Below are positions 24,893 to 38,622 of a DNA stretch of 64,000 bases, one piece after another. The position numbers and the translations under genes were made by a program. The notes below the pieces were generated by a model, which worked only from the letters and a program-made list of their open reading frames with translations, did not search any database and was not told the DNA's origin. Numbering within the stretch: the first letter of the stretch is position 1; each line of letters opens with the position of its first letter. Source of the DNA: Metallyticus violacea (Eukaryota > Arthropoda > Insecta > Mantodea > Metallyticidae); contig CM060837.1 in the NCBI GenBank assembly GCA_030762175.1, positions 7,892,001-7,956,000 of the forward strand. The letters run 5' to 3'.

Positions 24893-25155
24893 TTTTGTCA
24901 GTCCTAGTGGTCTAGTGCTAATACAGACCCAAGATCATTGGTTCAATTCTGGCCAGGGTCAGTGGATGTTTTTTGGCATTAAAAATGCTAAGTTGGCTTC
25001 CTTTGGAAGGGAAGTAAAGTCCTGTGTCATAGATTTATGGCACGTAAAAGAACCTCAAGCCAAGAAGCCTCTGAGCAAAATTTGTTGGTTGTTTCATGCT
25101 CTGAATAAAATGGGACACTGATGACGTGAGATGTTAAAGAGCATCCACCTATATA
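24893..25155 (+). mobile_element. tRNA-derived SINE (family B)
   Basis: The head contains a Pol III box A-like TAGTGGTCTAGTGCTA and a box B-like GGTTCAATTCT. The body (GGAAGGGAAGTAAAG, GGCACG-AAAGAACCTCAAG, GAGATGTTAAAGAGC) is shared with the insertion at 51732-52002. No protein is encoded, although the element happens to contain an open frame. Confidence 0.8.
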
Positions 25156-25159
25156 CTAA

Positions 25160-25745
25160 ATCAACAAAAACGGGAGGTATTTACATGTATTGTTACACAA
25201 AGCACCAACCACTTTTCAAAATGGTCACCTCCAGCCTTCACACAGTTCTTAAGTCTCTTATCAGCGGCACAGCACACAATCTCTAATGTGAAATTTGCCA
25301 TTACTTTCATCAGGGAGTGCTGTAAACTTGCAATATTGGGGGGACTGCTCTTGCAGTCCATTTCTTCAAATATTGCCTCTAATCTATAGTTAAACAGGTT
25401 CAAATTGAGATGCTAGAAGGCATCAGCTGGCACTTTTTATATTTGCCTGAAGCCACTGCTGCTTAATCCTGTTGAAACTGCAATGCTCATTATTGAACAA
25501 GGTGTAGCTCAGAGGTTTAGCTACAAGCTCTAACGCAGTATCTCAATACACTTTGGCAGAGGTTTTAACTCTTTTTTTTTAGAGAAATGCAGCTCAATAG
25601 TGCCATCATTAGACATACCCCAACATATCATGATAATGGGCTCCTGAGGACTCTTGAGACTTTGTCTCAAATTCTTTTGAGGTTCAGACATAAACTCGAT
25701 TATTTTGGCAGTTGAAGGATTCTTCAATTGTTAATCAGTGAAAAA
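25160..25745 (-). pseudogene. DDE transposase remnant
   Basis: Minus-strand reading gives NPSTAKIIEFMSEPQKNLRQ and PQEPIIMICWGMSNDGTIEL (catalytic-domain core with the W-G-S--G pattern), then after frameshifts IFEEMDCKSSPPNIASLQHS and MANFTLEIVCCAADKRLKNC. The order matches the C-terminal half of a Tc1/mariner-superfamily transposase. Decayed. Confidence 0.6.
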
Positions 25746-28600
25746 AAAATTATCTCCTACCCATTTGTACAAAATGCCTCAAAAGTTTGTAATTATATTT
25801 ATAATATCACTAGATATAATTGTTTTTATATTACCCTCTTTAAGTAATTTTGTACTTTATCTCTAACTTTCTGAATATAAGAAATTTGACAGAAAGAAAT
25901 GCAAGGGGAACCTAAGAGATTTATAAAAAAGGACTATAGACATTGAAATTTCAATAATATGTGAAAAATTCCTGAAGCAGTCGATTAATTACTGGCCATT
26001 GCTCAGCCAATCAGACAGCAGGAGGGTATCATCATTAACTCTATGTAACAAGCAGCATTTAAAACAAGATTTGAGGAGGCACAAAATGTTATTTCCTTAA
26101 GCTACAGTGATGCGGCAAAACCCTGAAACTAAGAAAAGATAAACATAAATTTGTTTTAGCATGGAAATTATACAAGCAGGAAAGTGCAAGAACTGCAGCA
26201 TTGAAAAGAGAAAATTTAAACTTTAATTCAAATGTTGTACATAGAAAATGAACTGTAAACTTCAAACTGATTCATAAATAGGCACATGTTTAATAATAAA
26301 GAGCAACAGTGTAAAATTTCACAAAGCATTACCAATTGAGTATTTGGGAGCTAAGAGGATCCATCTTAATTTAGATGAAACCTTGAAAATGGAGCTGCAC
26401 TTGGCAATTTTAACAGTTCTATTTGGCAAAACATAGGCAGATATATGTAGATTGCAAAGGAGATAAATATTTTATCTTGTATATATATTTCTGGTTTCTT
26501 AAATAAAATAGGAGATATTTACTTTTCAACTTGCTACCATAATATAACCAGAGTAAAGAATAGCATTTGATTGGTCAAAAACTTAAAAAAATCTAAAGCT
26601 TCTATATAAAATGATAGAGGTTTAACATAAAATATGTGTAGGTAAAGTCCTAAAAGAAAAAGGTTCATCATTACTAATGTCTAATTTCTTAGATTCTTTG
26701 AAAACACTGCCTTTTTGTGCTATACTGACCTATGTGGCTGAAAGAAGTTAACAATTTACTAAGTGTAGACAGAATATCCCTGTGCTATTTAAGATGGACA
26801 ATACAACTAGTGTATATTAGCTGTATATAATCTGTGAAAAATTCCTGTAAATAAGGTTTCAAGAGTGCTTGGATATGTTGATAAGGACCAGTAATTTATG
26901 ATGATAATTAAGAAATGAAGATGCTATAAAATAGAAAAATATATATATATAAATCATGTAAGCTATGCACAGAATATGGAAAATGAACAGTCAATATTTA
27001 TGCAGATCTTTTTTAAGTTTCTAAGGCATGGTAGTGGTTTATCTACATATAGGTATATAGAGATAAGTAGACTGGCAGGGATAGAAATGGATCTTATGGA
27101 TTAGAAATTATTTCAGGTTGCCCAAAGCATTGATTCTGCATAGTATGGAGTTTAAGATAAATTGAACTGGTAAGGTTTGATATAGAAAAATAATCTTTCA
27201 TTTTTGTAAGCTCTTTGTTAGCACATAATTTATTTCTATTATTAAAGAAATATAAATTACTTCAAATAAAGAAAGCTGAAATGTTTTCTATTAATTTTAA
27301 TCTTACTAAGTATAATTAGATACATATTGCCAAAAATTCAGGTTTCATTCATTTTAGAAAAAAACTAGTTTCAAATTATTCTAGTTCTATCTTCTTCCCC
27401 AGTTGAAAATTGTAAGGACACAAATAAGAAAGTTAATTTAAAAGTATAGAGTAACATTTATAAAATTTTAATTTAGTATTCCCCATTATCTTCCAAATTT
27501 TGCATTTCATGCATGGAAGAAAAATACAAAAAACTGTTACTATTTTTAAGAAAACATTTAATCAAATTTTTAACTTTTTTTTTTAAATTAATTTATATGA
27601 AAGTCTTTTGATGTGGCTTGGGTATTAAATATATGCATGAGTTGGATTTCAATTTGAAATGATTTGCAGATAAAAATAGCTTAGTCAATTTGCTGAAAAA
27701 TAATATTTCAAGCACTAGAATGTACTTAGGCTCAAATTTCATTTATAGTACTAAAGACCAGCAAAATTTGACATGCCTGTTTAGTAAAAATGAATACATT
27801 ACTGTTACCATAAGTACAAATGTAAGAACACGTGTTAATTTTATTTATTTATTTTTATTTCAAATCAAAAAAAATGGGTTTGGATTAAGTTCATAAGTTA
27901 AATGCAGTCTCATTCATTCCTTGTTGTAATTAAAATAGTTATAGGTGCTCATAATATTGATTTTGAGGAAGGGATAAATTTATACAAATCCTACTGAAAG
28001 CAAAGGGCAAATTTCTTAATTTTTTCCATATTTCTTTCTCAGTTATAAAGTTTTTTTAATTTCAGTTTCAGTGGAATTTGGTTTCAGTTGCTCTGTTGAT
28101 GCACTTCTTTATTTCTTTGTATTTTTGTTTTCCCACTTTTACTGGCAAGTGTGCTGCATATTTACCAGTGTACTGTGATAAATGTTAGTATATCTAATTT
28201 TCCTTTCAAATATTAAGTTTGCTCCCATATTTGCATGCTTTGGTACTGCTGAAACCTCAATATATAATCATACACATTTCTGTAAGTAGTGGTAGCATAT
28301 TTAATTAGCCTGTTCTTTAACTAACACCTTTTAGGTTATGGCAATATGATACCTATATTAGCATGAAATTTCAAGTTCATTTTATACAAATCAAGGTGAC
28401 TACCAGTTAAATATTTGTGAAAATGTTAAGAAACAGTTACTAAAATAAAATTAAAGTTCACAAGAAGATATCCCTTTGAGTTTCATAGCTTTAACCAAAA
28501 ACCACATTTATTTTATCATTAATTAATATTAAAAATACATAAACACAATTTATGAATTGATAATAAGGCACCCATTGACATTGATGACCAGTTATTATTA
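25746..28600. other. AT-rich intergenic DNA
   Basis: No coding or repeat family is recognised. There are several A/T runs and a short (AT)n at 26938-26951. Confidence 0.4.
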
Positions 28601-28611
28601 TTATCAGTGTA

Positions 28612-29385
28612 CAGAGCCTTCATTTGGATGCATGGCTGGTTTAACAGGGATTTACCTGTCCTTTTCGTAACCAGTTCTGTTTCCCCCTCCACTTTCCCAC
28701 CTCTCCTTGTGCTGACTTAAAGTTTGTGCTGTACGGAAGTTGAACATGGTGAGTTCACATGTTTCAGTGTTATTGTGTGTTAGTGCTGTTAAAATTCTAA
28801 AAAGTCTGTATACTTTAGATGACATAATTTTCATGTAAAATTCCTATGTGGCAACAAAATGTAGAAAAGTGAGACAGCAATTTATAGATAGATTCCCTGC
28901 TGTTCAGACACGTCACTAAGAAATGGTTTATAGTCTTGTAAATAGATTTAGGGAAACAAGCTCTGTTCTTGATAAGAATCTGAAAGTAAAACACTATGTT
29001 CTTACAGAGGAAAAACTTGATGACATTAAAGTTAGAACAAAATCCAAAGAAATCTGTGGAAAGTTTGCAAAGGAATCAGGTATTTCACAAACCATAGCTT
29101 GGAATGTTACTAAACTTTTAAAATTAAAACCTTATAAGATAACTGTAGTTCAGGAATTGCAACCACGTGATAAAGTGAGTAGAGTTAATTTCTGTAATTG
29201 GGTGTTGCATTATGTTAATACTTGCTCTACTAACCAGCATTTAATTTTTTTTATGAATAAAGCATGTTTTTATTTACATGGCCATGTAGCAACACAAAAA
29301 ATAGATACTAAAGTGCAGAAAAACACGATCTTATACACAAAATGCCATTGTTTGATCAAAAAATTGGTGTTTGGTGTGCTGTAGA
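28612..29385 (+). pseudogene. DUF4817-type transposon, N-terminal half of transposase (copy 1)
   Basis: The frame 28923-29384 reads SLVNRFRETSSVLDKNLKVK, VLTEEKLDDIKV, ISQTIAWNVTKLLKLKPYK and FCNWVLHYVNTC. This is the HTH and linker region of the family, with VNRFRETGSVLDKK the expected pattern. Near the end the frame slips, and SAEKHDLIHKMPLFDQK then IGVWCAV continue in another frame. The ~300-bp noncoding leader (28612-28922) matches 63608-63900, so it belongs to the same element. The copy is cut off before the catalytic triad is complete. Confidence 0.75.
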
Positions 29386-29629
29386 AATCTATGCTCTTGA
29401 ATTTAAGGGACTATGAATGTCTGACTCTGCCAGCAAACAGCATGCTTCCTGGTGACAAGCAAATCTCCATTAAGCCAGCCACATCCAAACAAGGGCTCTG
29501 TAAAATATTCAATTGCACAAATTCATATCTAACTAAAAACACATAAGCAATATTAAAATATATCTTTTAAAAAATAAATTATTTTAAAAATATATATGGA
29601 ACTAACACAGTGAAGCCAAGTCATATGAA

Positions 29630-30165
29630 TAAATTCATGTGATATATGGCGTACTAAACACTCTTATTGCTTCACTTACTTGTGTGATATTTGGAACCGG
29701 TTTCAAAGACCTTCGTATTCATCTTTGGCCAAGGGCACAATTGATTTGAGAATCCAACAGCTCTGTAGAGATGAAGCGCCACCCTGGTGGTGTTTTAATG
29801 TACTTAAAGTTGGTGTTTTCTACCTTTGGAATATCAAAGTTCATTAATCGATCTTTGTATTTATGAATGTAAATTTTTTCCCCGAGTGTCTAGTTCGATA
29901 TGTCCCTGAGTCTCTTTTAATAAATCCACCTTCTTCACAATCTCATGGTTTTTTTGTCCAAAAATAATATGCCACAGCTGATCAATCTGTCTGTTTATAT
30001 TTTATGTTCCTGAAATGCTCTTCTAAACATGTGCCTATATTTCTCTTTGTTTTTCCAATATAAAATGCATCTATTGCATCTCTATATGCTGAACGTTTTT
30101 AGATTCTCACAAAAACTGCATTATTTTAAAATCACCTTCACACTTTTCCAAAGTATTTTTACTTT
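29630..30165 (-). pseudogene. Penelope-like element 3' fragment
   Basis: The stretch shares several motifs with the minus-strand PLE at 58.1-58.9 kb: CACTCTTATTGCTTCACTTA, TTCATTAATC-GTCT-TGTAT and TATTTCTCTTTGTTTTTCC. The last is the reverse complement of the GIY-YIG part (GKTKRN). Near 29700 the minus strand reads GTCTTTGAAACCGG, resembling the stem II / GAAA side of a hammerhead ribozyme, but the CUGANGA side is not preserved. Confidence 0.62.
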
Positions 30166-30299
30166 CCATACACTTATGCATTCTTTCATATACTTAGAAA
30201 ATGTTCCATGCTACACTTTTCTTAAATGCTACAGAGGATTCCCCCGGTTAGACTCGGAGATTTTTACTTACTTCTTTCATGGTGAGATTCCCTTTCTCC

Positions 30300-32043
30300 A
30301 CCACCAATTGTGTTCAGTTTGGGGTCCATGGGCTTGAACTATGGTCTACAATGCAATTTCTATTATAGAAAATTGTACCATAGAACAGGAATGGGAATGT
30401 TAGCCCAATCATCCTGCAAACTTTCCAGAGACCCTCAATCATGGTGGGACATTCAGAAGCAAGGAGCTGTTTCAACAGACCAAATCCACAAAAATCCATG
30501 GTAAGGCATCTGGTGACTTTTAAATGGTCATGTTCAAGCCCTTTTTCCACAGCTTTCTGGTGGTAATAGTCCTGGGATAATTGATAAGTGGGGCTGGATG
30601 CTTTATCCATGCTAATCCAAACTTTTGGGGCTTCCTCACCATACAACTGGGGAATACCTTCATCAAAAATTGGGTCCTGACATTGCTTTGATAGTAGGCT
30701 GCATTAATTTTGCACTTTTTGGCAACTCTATGAATGTTTAGTTTCTCACTAGTGCAGTAACCAGTAACCACCATAAACCCCTTGGAAATCTTTCCCCTAT
30801 TTACCCTGATGAAGTTAGAGCACCCCTTTTGGCCCACTTGATGGTAGTAAAAAGCGTGAGGTTTGTTTTTTTCATCTATAAAAATACATGCTTCATCCAA
30901 AGACACCATCCTTGACACTTTTTAACCTGCCAGTTTTCTTGCATTGATAAAGCATTTTCTAATATACTGCACTTTCAAGACATACCTGCTTGCTTTATGC
31001 TGCCATTTTCAAATGTTGGTGAATTGTCCTATAAACACTCCCTTTTGATTTTCCAATTCAGTTGGCAATATTTCTTTATGCTGGAGGTTTTCTTGTATCA
31101 CTGCTGCCTTTCATGTCCCACTGGAAGGAGTGGGAGAGAGATTTAAAATCATCCAAGCATAGCTGGGGCAACTCTGCATATCTATAGCACCCAGATATGT
31201 AGCAACTGCTTCATAATCTGATAAAAATCAGTGCTCTTGAGCGTTTCTTTCATTTTTAGGAACACAGAAAAGTAATAGAGGACCATGTCTGAAGAATAGG
31301 GCTAATCTAGTAGCACTCAAACACCCTACCCACTCAAAACAAGCCATTGTTCTTGCAGTGAAGAAGGCAGAGGCAATGTTGTGGTGGAGTAGGAGGTAAC
31401 CTGTGAGCTGCTCCTTTATGAAACCCTTAGGGAACCATTCTGCAGTGACAGTGCATTGATTGTTGAGAGGAATTATTGCAACATGGCTCCTTTACTTAGA
31501 AAAATGATGCACTTATTTTTTTCCTCAACACTTTGGCACCTTCTGACTTTTGTTGGTTGTCCTTCATCTTTAAAGTGCAAGATTCCGGATGTTTGAACAA
31601 TGGCTTGGGCAGCTGTTGACACTATGTTTAAGATCTTTTCTATCTCAAGAAAGGACCTTCTTTCAACTTTTTCCTCACAGCCTTGATGTTTTCTCTCTCT
31701 CTTTAATTCTCTGTACCAGCTAAAAATTGTATCATGAAGGAACAGACTCCCCAAGAATTTAATACTTAAATGTAAATTGGAACTTGCACAGTGAAGCCAA
31801 TCATATTAATTGATATCATTGTATGATTCAGTTGAACTACACACTCTTAAAGCTTCACTTAACTTTAGCTTTAATACTTAAATGTAAATTGGAACTTGCA
31901 CAGTGAAGCCAATCATATTAATTGATATCATTGTATGATATCCCCAAGAATTGCTGTAACACTTTCATGGCACTGCTCCATTTTAAACCCTTTTCTTCAT
32001 TATAGAAAATGATTGCATGAAATTCGTGTTTTGACAGCTCCAT
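30300..32043 (-). pseudogene. Mariner-like transposase, interrupted by a 182-bp insertion
   Basis: The ATG lies at 32043 (minus) and the start reads MELSKHEFHAIIFYNEEKG, a mariner first helix. The frame is cut at 31952 by an insertion and resumes at 31748 (LHDTIFSWYRELKRER). The catalytic domain at 30918-30300 contains VSLDEACIFIDEKNKPHAFY, KGFMVVTGYCTSEKLNIHRV and MDFCGFGLLKQLLA. The VSLDEA-IFI Asp is the first catalytic residue and MDFC holds the last. At least one frameshift separates the two catalytic blocks (near 30600). The middle part (30930-31470) is hard to follow and may hold a further insertion. Confidence 0.72.
31760..31941. mobile_element. Penelope-type terminal fragment with 69-bp direct repeats and 11-bp TSD
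   Basis: The flanks carry the identical 11-bp CCCCAAGAATT at 31749-31759 and 31942-31952. Inside, a 69-bp sequence is repeated exactly (31759-31827 and 31871-31939), separated by a spacer with ACACACTCTTAAAGCTTCAC, which resembles the ends of the PLE copies at 29.6, 55.2, 58.1 and 59.4 kb. Confidence 0.78.
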
Positions 32044-35000
32044 CTTGCAATATAGATTGACTGTCTCTTGGTAATAAACATTTATCTCAGCAACATAAGC
32101 ATCTACCTCTCATATGAATACTGGAAGTCTGACAAATATTTTAATTAGGGATATCTTAATGTGTCAGGTGATGCAAACTGTTGACATCATGAATTATGGA
32201 TATTACTGAAGCTTACACTTATTATAAATGTTACTATAGCACATCACTGCTCATTGCTTTCAGTATGGTATTTGTATTTATGTGCTTGTATAGCATACAG
32301 AAAATGATTACTTGTCTTAAGGAATGGCAGCCTTTGCGTAATAAATGCATTTAACTCTTCTTGCTCAAAATGGAATTAAACTAAATATTCTGTCATCATT
32401 TCTTGGTATGAACACGCTGTTGCCTTATATTTTCAGATGTCTGTAGGTAGTTGAATTAATGCATCTTCTGGAATCCGGTACAAAATTTCATTTAGGCAGT
32501 ATTTTTGACAACTCAAAATGCTCAACCATTGCTTTGTAGGCTCCATTTTCTACCCAAGCTATAATTACACATAACATCATTTGCTTTGTCAATAATTTCT
32601 TTTAAATGTATATTAGCGAACTTATTGTGACATGTAGTAGCATCAGAATTTCTGTAGTGCCTCATACATAGTAAGTATGTGAAAATATTTGTAGGTATAC
32701 AGTGCGAATACCAAACTGTGTCAGAAACAAACAATAATATATGTATAGTGATAATAAACTATTTATTAATTTTTTATAAAAAGAGTAAATAGACAGGTGA
32801 TGAGTGCATTCCAGAGGAATCAGGACTGTTTCACACAAAAAAAAGAAAAGTGTTATTTATACATTAGTAGTTTCGGAAAGATCTTGTAGATGTAAAGAAA
32901 TTCCTTGAAGCATAAGTATGTAGGTTATTCTTGTGGTACAAAGCCGTTAACAATCTGGAGTGAAATAATAATGATAGAGGGTTTTGTGGCTATAATTCAG
33001 ATAGTATTTTTTTTAAGAAGACATTCATGCTTTGCAGTCAGAGATAATGGTATTAGCATTTTGCATAAAAATATTTCAAGAGATTCTCCTCGAGCAGGTT
33101 GAGATCCAAAACTGGAGAATGAGGGGATTGAATCTGTTTTGGTTTATAGCATAGTGTATTGTACAGTTGCTTGAAAAACTTGCAATAAGTTCTAACTTTC
33201 TGCAATATTTATATGGTGTACCTTCAACATGCGTTTTCCATGACCTGATGCACATTTCATCATCTTAAAGAGGTGAAATATTAATCAGTGTTTTAGATTG
33301 CATTTGTGAACATTTTTGCATGTTCGTCAAAATTAATTTAAATATCTCTGCAGTAGTAAACTTTTCCTCTCACACATCCAGGTTTCTGGTTCTATTCCTG
33401 CTGCCAAATTGCTTTATATTGCACCAGGCTGTAACTGATTGATTACCCACTGTAAACACTTCTTTTCGAACAACGACTGATTAGTTTGTATAAATATATG
33501 TGTGTGTTATATGTATTCACATGGAGCTATGAATAGTGCATAGGACAAAGAGAATATATTAATAATTTCCCCTTGCCATGTTACTAGAAATTGTGTAATA
33601 TAGGTAAACTCAAAAACAGCTGATGTCATGCTATTGCTATTAGCTAATTCTTGATTTTTTTGTGCAGTTTTAATGATTCTGCCTCCTTAGATATGACCAT
33701 TCATAAGATATATCATATTACAAACACAATTTCCTGGCTGCTTTCAGATTAGCTCTGCATGTTCAGCAACAATGTAAAAATTGAGGTCCATTGATGAGGG
33801 AACATGATGCAATCATTTTAATTTTGTTTCATTTATTTGAGAATATTGTATGTAGAATTCAAAGGCTTTGAAATGGAAGAAGAAAATTACTCATGTTAGA
33901 TCTTATAGAGTATCTATTGATCTTGCATTAGAAAAGAAACTTTATAAAAAATATACTGTGTTTACACAAATCTAATGTGCCATTGAATGTAATATGCACC
34001 CCAATTAAAACTTTAATCATAAGAAAAGATTTCGGCATATTGTTGTACAGCATCTTGGAAATAAGCTTATCTGATTCATAAAATTATCAGAATATAGAAT
34101 TTAAAAATGGAATATTGTTACATCTTGGAGCATGTAGGACAAAAGCCATCACTGGTGTTCTTGCCAGGACAGTTGGTGTAGGTCAAATGAGAAAAAGTTA
34201 TTTTCTTATGGTGTCACTAGTCACAGGCTGTCGTTCTTCCTCCTTTCATGTACAAATTCCAAAAAAAATTTCTTCAATATTAGCATGTCTTCCTACTAGC
34301 TTTAGTTGCAAATAATACCAATTTCTTTTACCGCCACAAGCAAATGTGGCTCTCAGCTACATTAAACTGTCTTCCTGCCTTTCTGTTACCATTTTTTTCA
34401 GCATAAAGAATTACTTGAAAGTAGTATCATAAGATGTTCTTTTCTGTTTGCCCTCCATTTTGTGATTAGCTACTATTCAAATGCTCTATGCATAAATATA
34501 CCAACAATAAATATAACCAAGTTGAGAATTACAGCAATGCATTACGATGTAACAAACAATAAATTTGAATGAAGTTATTAGAGAACTAGGGAATGGATTT
34601 GCACTATAATCTAATACACACCACGACTTTTGAATACTACATTTGGACAAAAAAAGTGTGCAATTCATCTATATACAGTATTTAACTAAATTAAATTGGT
34701 CAATGTTCAATCTGTTGAAACTATTGATGGTACAATTTTTTCTCGTTGACATACATTTTCTTTAAACTACAGTGAGCTGTTTTTTTTAACATAGATAATT
34801 GAAACACAAGCTTAATTCCTTTGAAATCCCTATTGAAGACAATGTTAAAAAATCTTGTTTAATTTAAATATTGAACCTTTTATTCAGATAATTTGAAAGC
34901 AGGATTTTATTTATGCAAAAAGCAGTACTTATTCCTTAATTCTAATTAATGCTTTGTTACATGTATTTTCAAGAATTTTAGCAGTGGTTAGACAGCAAAA

Positions 35001-38000
35001 AAAATAATTCAATCTCACTAGCTTACAGTTATCTAAAGACAGTTAGTTATAAGGAAGTGGCTTCTGTTCACTTATACTACACCTATGTTCACTCTCTCCT
35101 CAATAGAGTAAGTTTTCCATTTCTTTTCTATGCATATGTTTGTCCTTCAAACCCCCTCAATAATAATTTGTTATGTTATACTATATTTCACTGTGAAAAT
35201 TCCCGTAATTCAAAACCCCTCATTAAGATGTGTAAGAACAAAAAAAATTGTAAAAATTTTCTTTATTGTATTGAAGTTAGTAATCAAAGACAGCTATGAT
35301 TTGTCCATGTACAGTATATTGTTGACATTATCAAAGTGTGGCACACATTGTAGCTTACCATTATAAAAAAAGTAATAAGAGTTCTAAAAGAAATGGAAAT
35401 ACGTGTAAGGAGGAAATGTTATGTCACTACAGACTATGTAATACTACTTACACATTATCAGCCTATATTAAAAATAATTTCAATTGCTGCTTACATAATT
35501 ATTGTGAGTAGGTTTTTTTCTTGCATTACAGGACAACACAAAATATGTTAGTTTTTAAAGGTAAATTCCATTGAATATTAACTTGTATTTCTGTGTCAAG
35601 TAATTTTATTTAATGAATTACCTTTAAAATACTTATATGGTTTTACTGAATTGAATAGGGTTTTTTTTTTAATTTTTTTCTTATGTCCTTGTACTTTGAA
35701 TTAAAAAGAGTCTACTGTATTTCGATTTGATTACGGGAGAATCATGGCATACAAAGAGTGCAGGATGTCATTTCAAAAATTTAATGTGTCTATAGTGAAA
35801 TGAGTATGGTATAAGTGGATAAGGTAGGACAAACAAACAGATGTGAAGGATATCAACAGCCCTGTCAAATAACCGAACAAAAAGATCATTTTCACATGGC
35901 TATTATTTACCGTAAACATGCACAATGTGCTGCAATTTTAATGGTAAACTATGTAGTTTAAAGAGATTTGACTTAAGCAATGGTACTTTTGAAGTTATGG
36001 CTCTCAAGGGCTAAGGGAATCGATGCCTATCTTTTAAGGAATCTATACTACTAAAATCAACAAAATATCACTTAAATATTGCATGATTATAATTGTTTTT
36101 ATATTCTTTGTTACAATTTTAAGATATTTACCACATCTTTAAAAAATATCAATAAAATTAAGGTAGTTTAAAAAAGTATTTTGTTTTATAGTTGTTTATA
36201 TTATTCTTATTCTGAAGGTAATCTCATCTCTCCATGCAGAGAAAGAATGTAAAGTAATTGTGTAAAACAATGAGGGAAGAAACATTGCTACAGATTGCGA
36301 TACTTGTCAGACAGTCTTTGATGCACCAGTAGTAAACTTTTAGAACAGCATGATAATAAAACTAAGTTTTTATAGAATATATTTATAGTTTCAACAGTTG
36401 CTCTAAATGTAATAATTATCTTGATCTTTTGAGGTCTATCGGGGGGAGTAAAGATATTTAATATTAAAAGACATTAGCTTACCTTGCATTTGGGACTACT
36501 TTCACCTGCCCTTTAATATTTTTCATGATCAGGAAAAATTTCCACTTTGGCAAAAAAATGTTGGAATTGACAGTGAGCTGTATTTGGGCTGTAGGGGGTG
36601 GCATTTGGGGTGATGTTATACATTTAAAAAAGTCATAACATGGGGAAAATATATTGTAAATGTAGTTAATGCAAGTTTTCGGTGTATTAGAAATGTTGGA
36701 TAATTTCTGGAAGAAGTTGTGCTCTTATATAAAATTAATAGCAATAGCAATTCATTATTTTAAGATAAATGTTGCTAAAATATAAACTTACTTTTTGGAG
36801 GCTATATTCTCTTTGTTCTTTGCATTTTGCTCCTTAAAGTACAGACACTAATTTAATGTAATTTTTAACATGGTAAAATGAATGTTGGTGTCATTAAAAC
36901 AACATATAATACATTTATACAGAATATGAGAAAATTGTTTGTGTATATAATTATATATAAATATAACGATTCATGGGTGTCTTAGTAATGCACAAGTTTG
37001 CAATTCTATGAAGATGGGAAACCAAAAATAGTGAGGCAGATTTCATATTTGATGAACATTGTATCTTTCTATACCCATCTTGAAGTACCAATGTGATATA
37101 AATATTATATAAATAGAAAACCATACATTAAGAAAGTGTTTGGTTATAGTTTCCCTAAGCCTACACGTAAAATGTGTACATACAAAAACGTAATATTTTA
37201 ACGTTGAAGTGTGTTTTACTTTAGAGGCATTGTAACATTAAAAATTAGGATAAAGATAACAACGACTGCAGTTTAAAAAAAAAAATGTGTACAAAGCTCT
37301 CGAAATGTATATAGTTAATAATTAAAGCTAAGCATATTACTATTATATTGTAACACAGGTTGAAACTAGTCACACTGAAAAGAAAAGAAGGCCAAATTCT
37401 ACTGCCATATGTTTCAGTACTTTCTTTAATAATTTTTTTATGACCGACTCAGCTCACATTTCATTTAAATGGTAGTAAACAATGGCAAAGCAATGGTATA
37501 AAGAAGCGTATGGATATGGTTTATTTTATCTTGAAATTTGGCAACAATGCCTCATATTCGATGCAGGGTAAGTGTATATTCAAAGAAAATTATTGGGGGA
37601 AGATTATGTGTGCGCAGTACGTTTTTGCATAATGTTGCACTGAATAACATTTACTGCTACATTCATTTCAGCTTCAGAGCTTTGCATAAAATGTTGGAAT
37701 TGTGCTACTGATGATGAATTTTAAAAGTAATTATACCTGTGCATAGAAAAAGTGTTCTCATTTACCATTTTTAAAGCATAAAAGACTGTTAGACTGTTTT
37801 CTTTTTTAGAACAGAGTTTCTATATTATGGTAATTATGTAATGTTCCTTAATATTCTAATTATCTAAGTGATACTGCTAGTATTTTTTTTAAATGGTGCT
37901 AATAACACACTATGTACATTTTTATAAGATACATCATTTCTGAACTGCAATGGCATTTCTTATTTTACTTTTAGTGCCTCAGAAAAGTGGCTATTTATGT

Positions 38001-38090
38001 ATTTTTAAAATTGTTCTCCTTTAGAGGCATTGGTGCTTAATTGAAAACTCTAAAATTCTAATCTTGAACATAGATTTTAAAAGTTGCCAT
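32044..38090. other. Long AT-rich stretch without recognised genes
   Basis: About 6 kb with only short chance open frames. No transposase, RT, tRNA or splice-supported exon was recognised. It could contain old unrecognisable repeats. Confidence 0.4.
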
Positions 38091-38093
38091 ATA

Positions 38094-38193
38094 CAGAGTG
38101 ATCCAGTCATAACCCACAGGTGCTCTCCGCGAGCGTATTAATGGTTATCAGTGACAAGGCTTCACGGCAGTGGACCATGACTAGATCATTCTG
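38094..38193. mobile_element. 100-bp MITE-like element with 17-bp terminal inverted repeats
   Basis: The left end CAGAGTGATCCAGTCAT and the complement of the right end CAGAATGATCTAGTCAT match at 15 of 17 positions. The interior is GC-richer than the flanks. No coding capacity. Confidence 0.65.
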
Positions 38194-38571
38194 AAAAATA
38201 TTTTTTTTTGCAATCACAAATCCTACATATATTTATTGAAGTAAATGTATCTATTGGCTTTTAACTTTTAGCTAACATTTCTTTGGAGGCAGATTTTTTA
38301 CTAAAAATATGAAGTTGCCTTATTTAAGCTGAGCGGATTTTATACATTTAATGTCTCGCCGAGTTTCCCTTCTGTAATGTTCTACACATCAGTTTCCATT
38401 AGAGAAAACTGCGATGTACTACAGTAGGGAAACATTAACCCAAATTTCTGGGAATTTCTAAAAATTCTCAGCAGTGATTTGATGGCTGGAAGCAAGGCCA
38501 CAGAGATCCTTAGATCAATCATCTAGTGATTTGACGGGATCATATTGAAATACATCACATGAATTGTTCTT

Positions 38572-38574
<3 letters not shown>

Positions 38575-38622
<48 letters not shown>

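Noticed and set aside
24852..25121. 89-codon open frame
   Set aside because: It lies across a SINE shared with 51732-52002. The frame is incidental.
29700..29735. Hammerhead ribozyme on the minus strand at the 29.6-kb PLE fragment
   Set aside because: The GTCTTTGAAACCGG side is suggestive, but the CUGANGA core is missing (CTTGGCC instead), so it is not called as a ribozyme.
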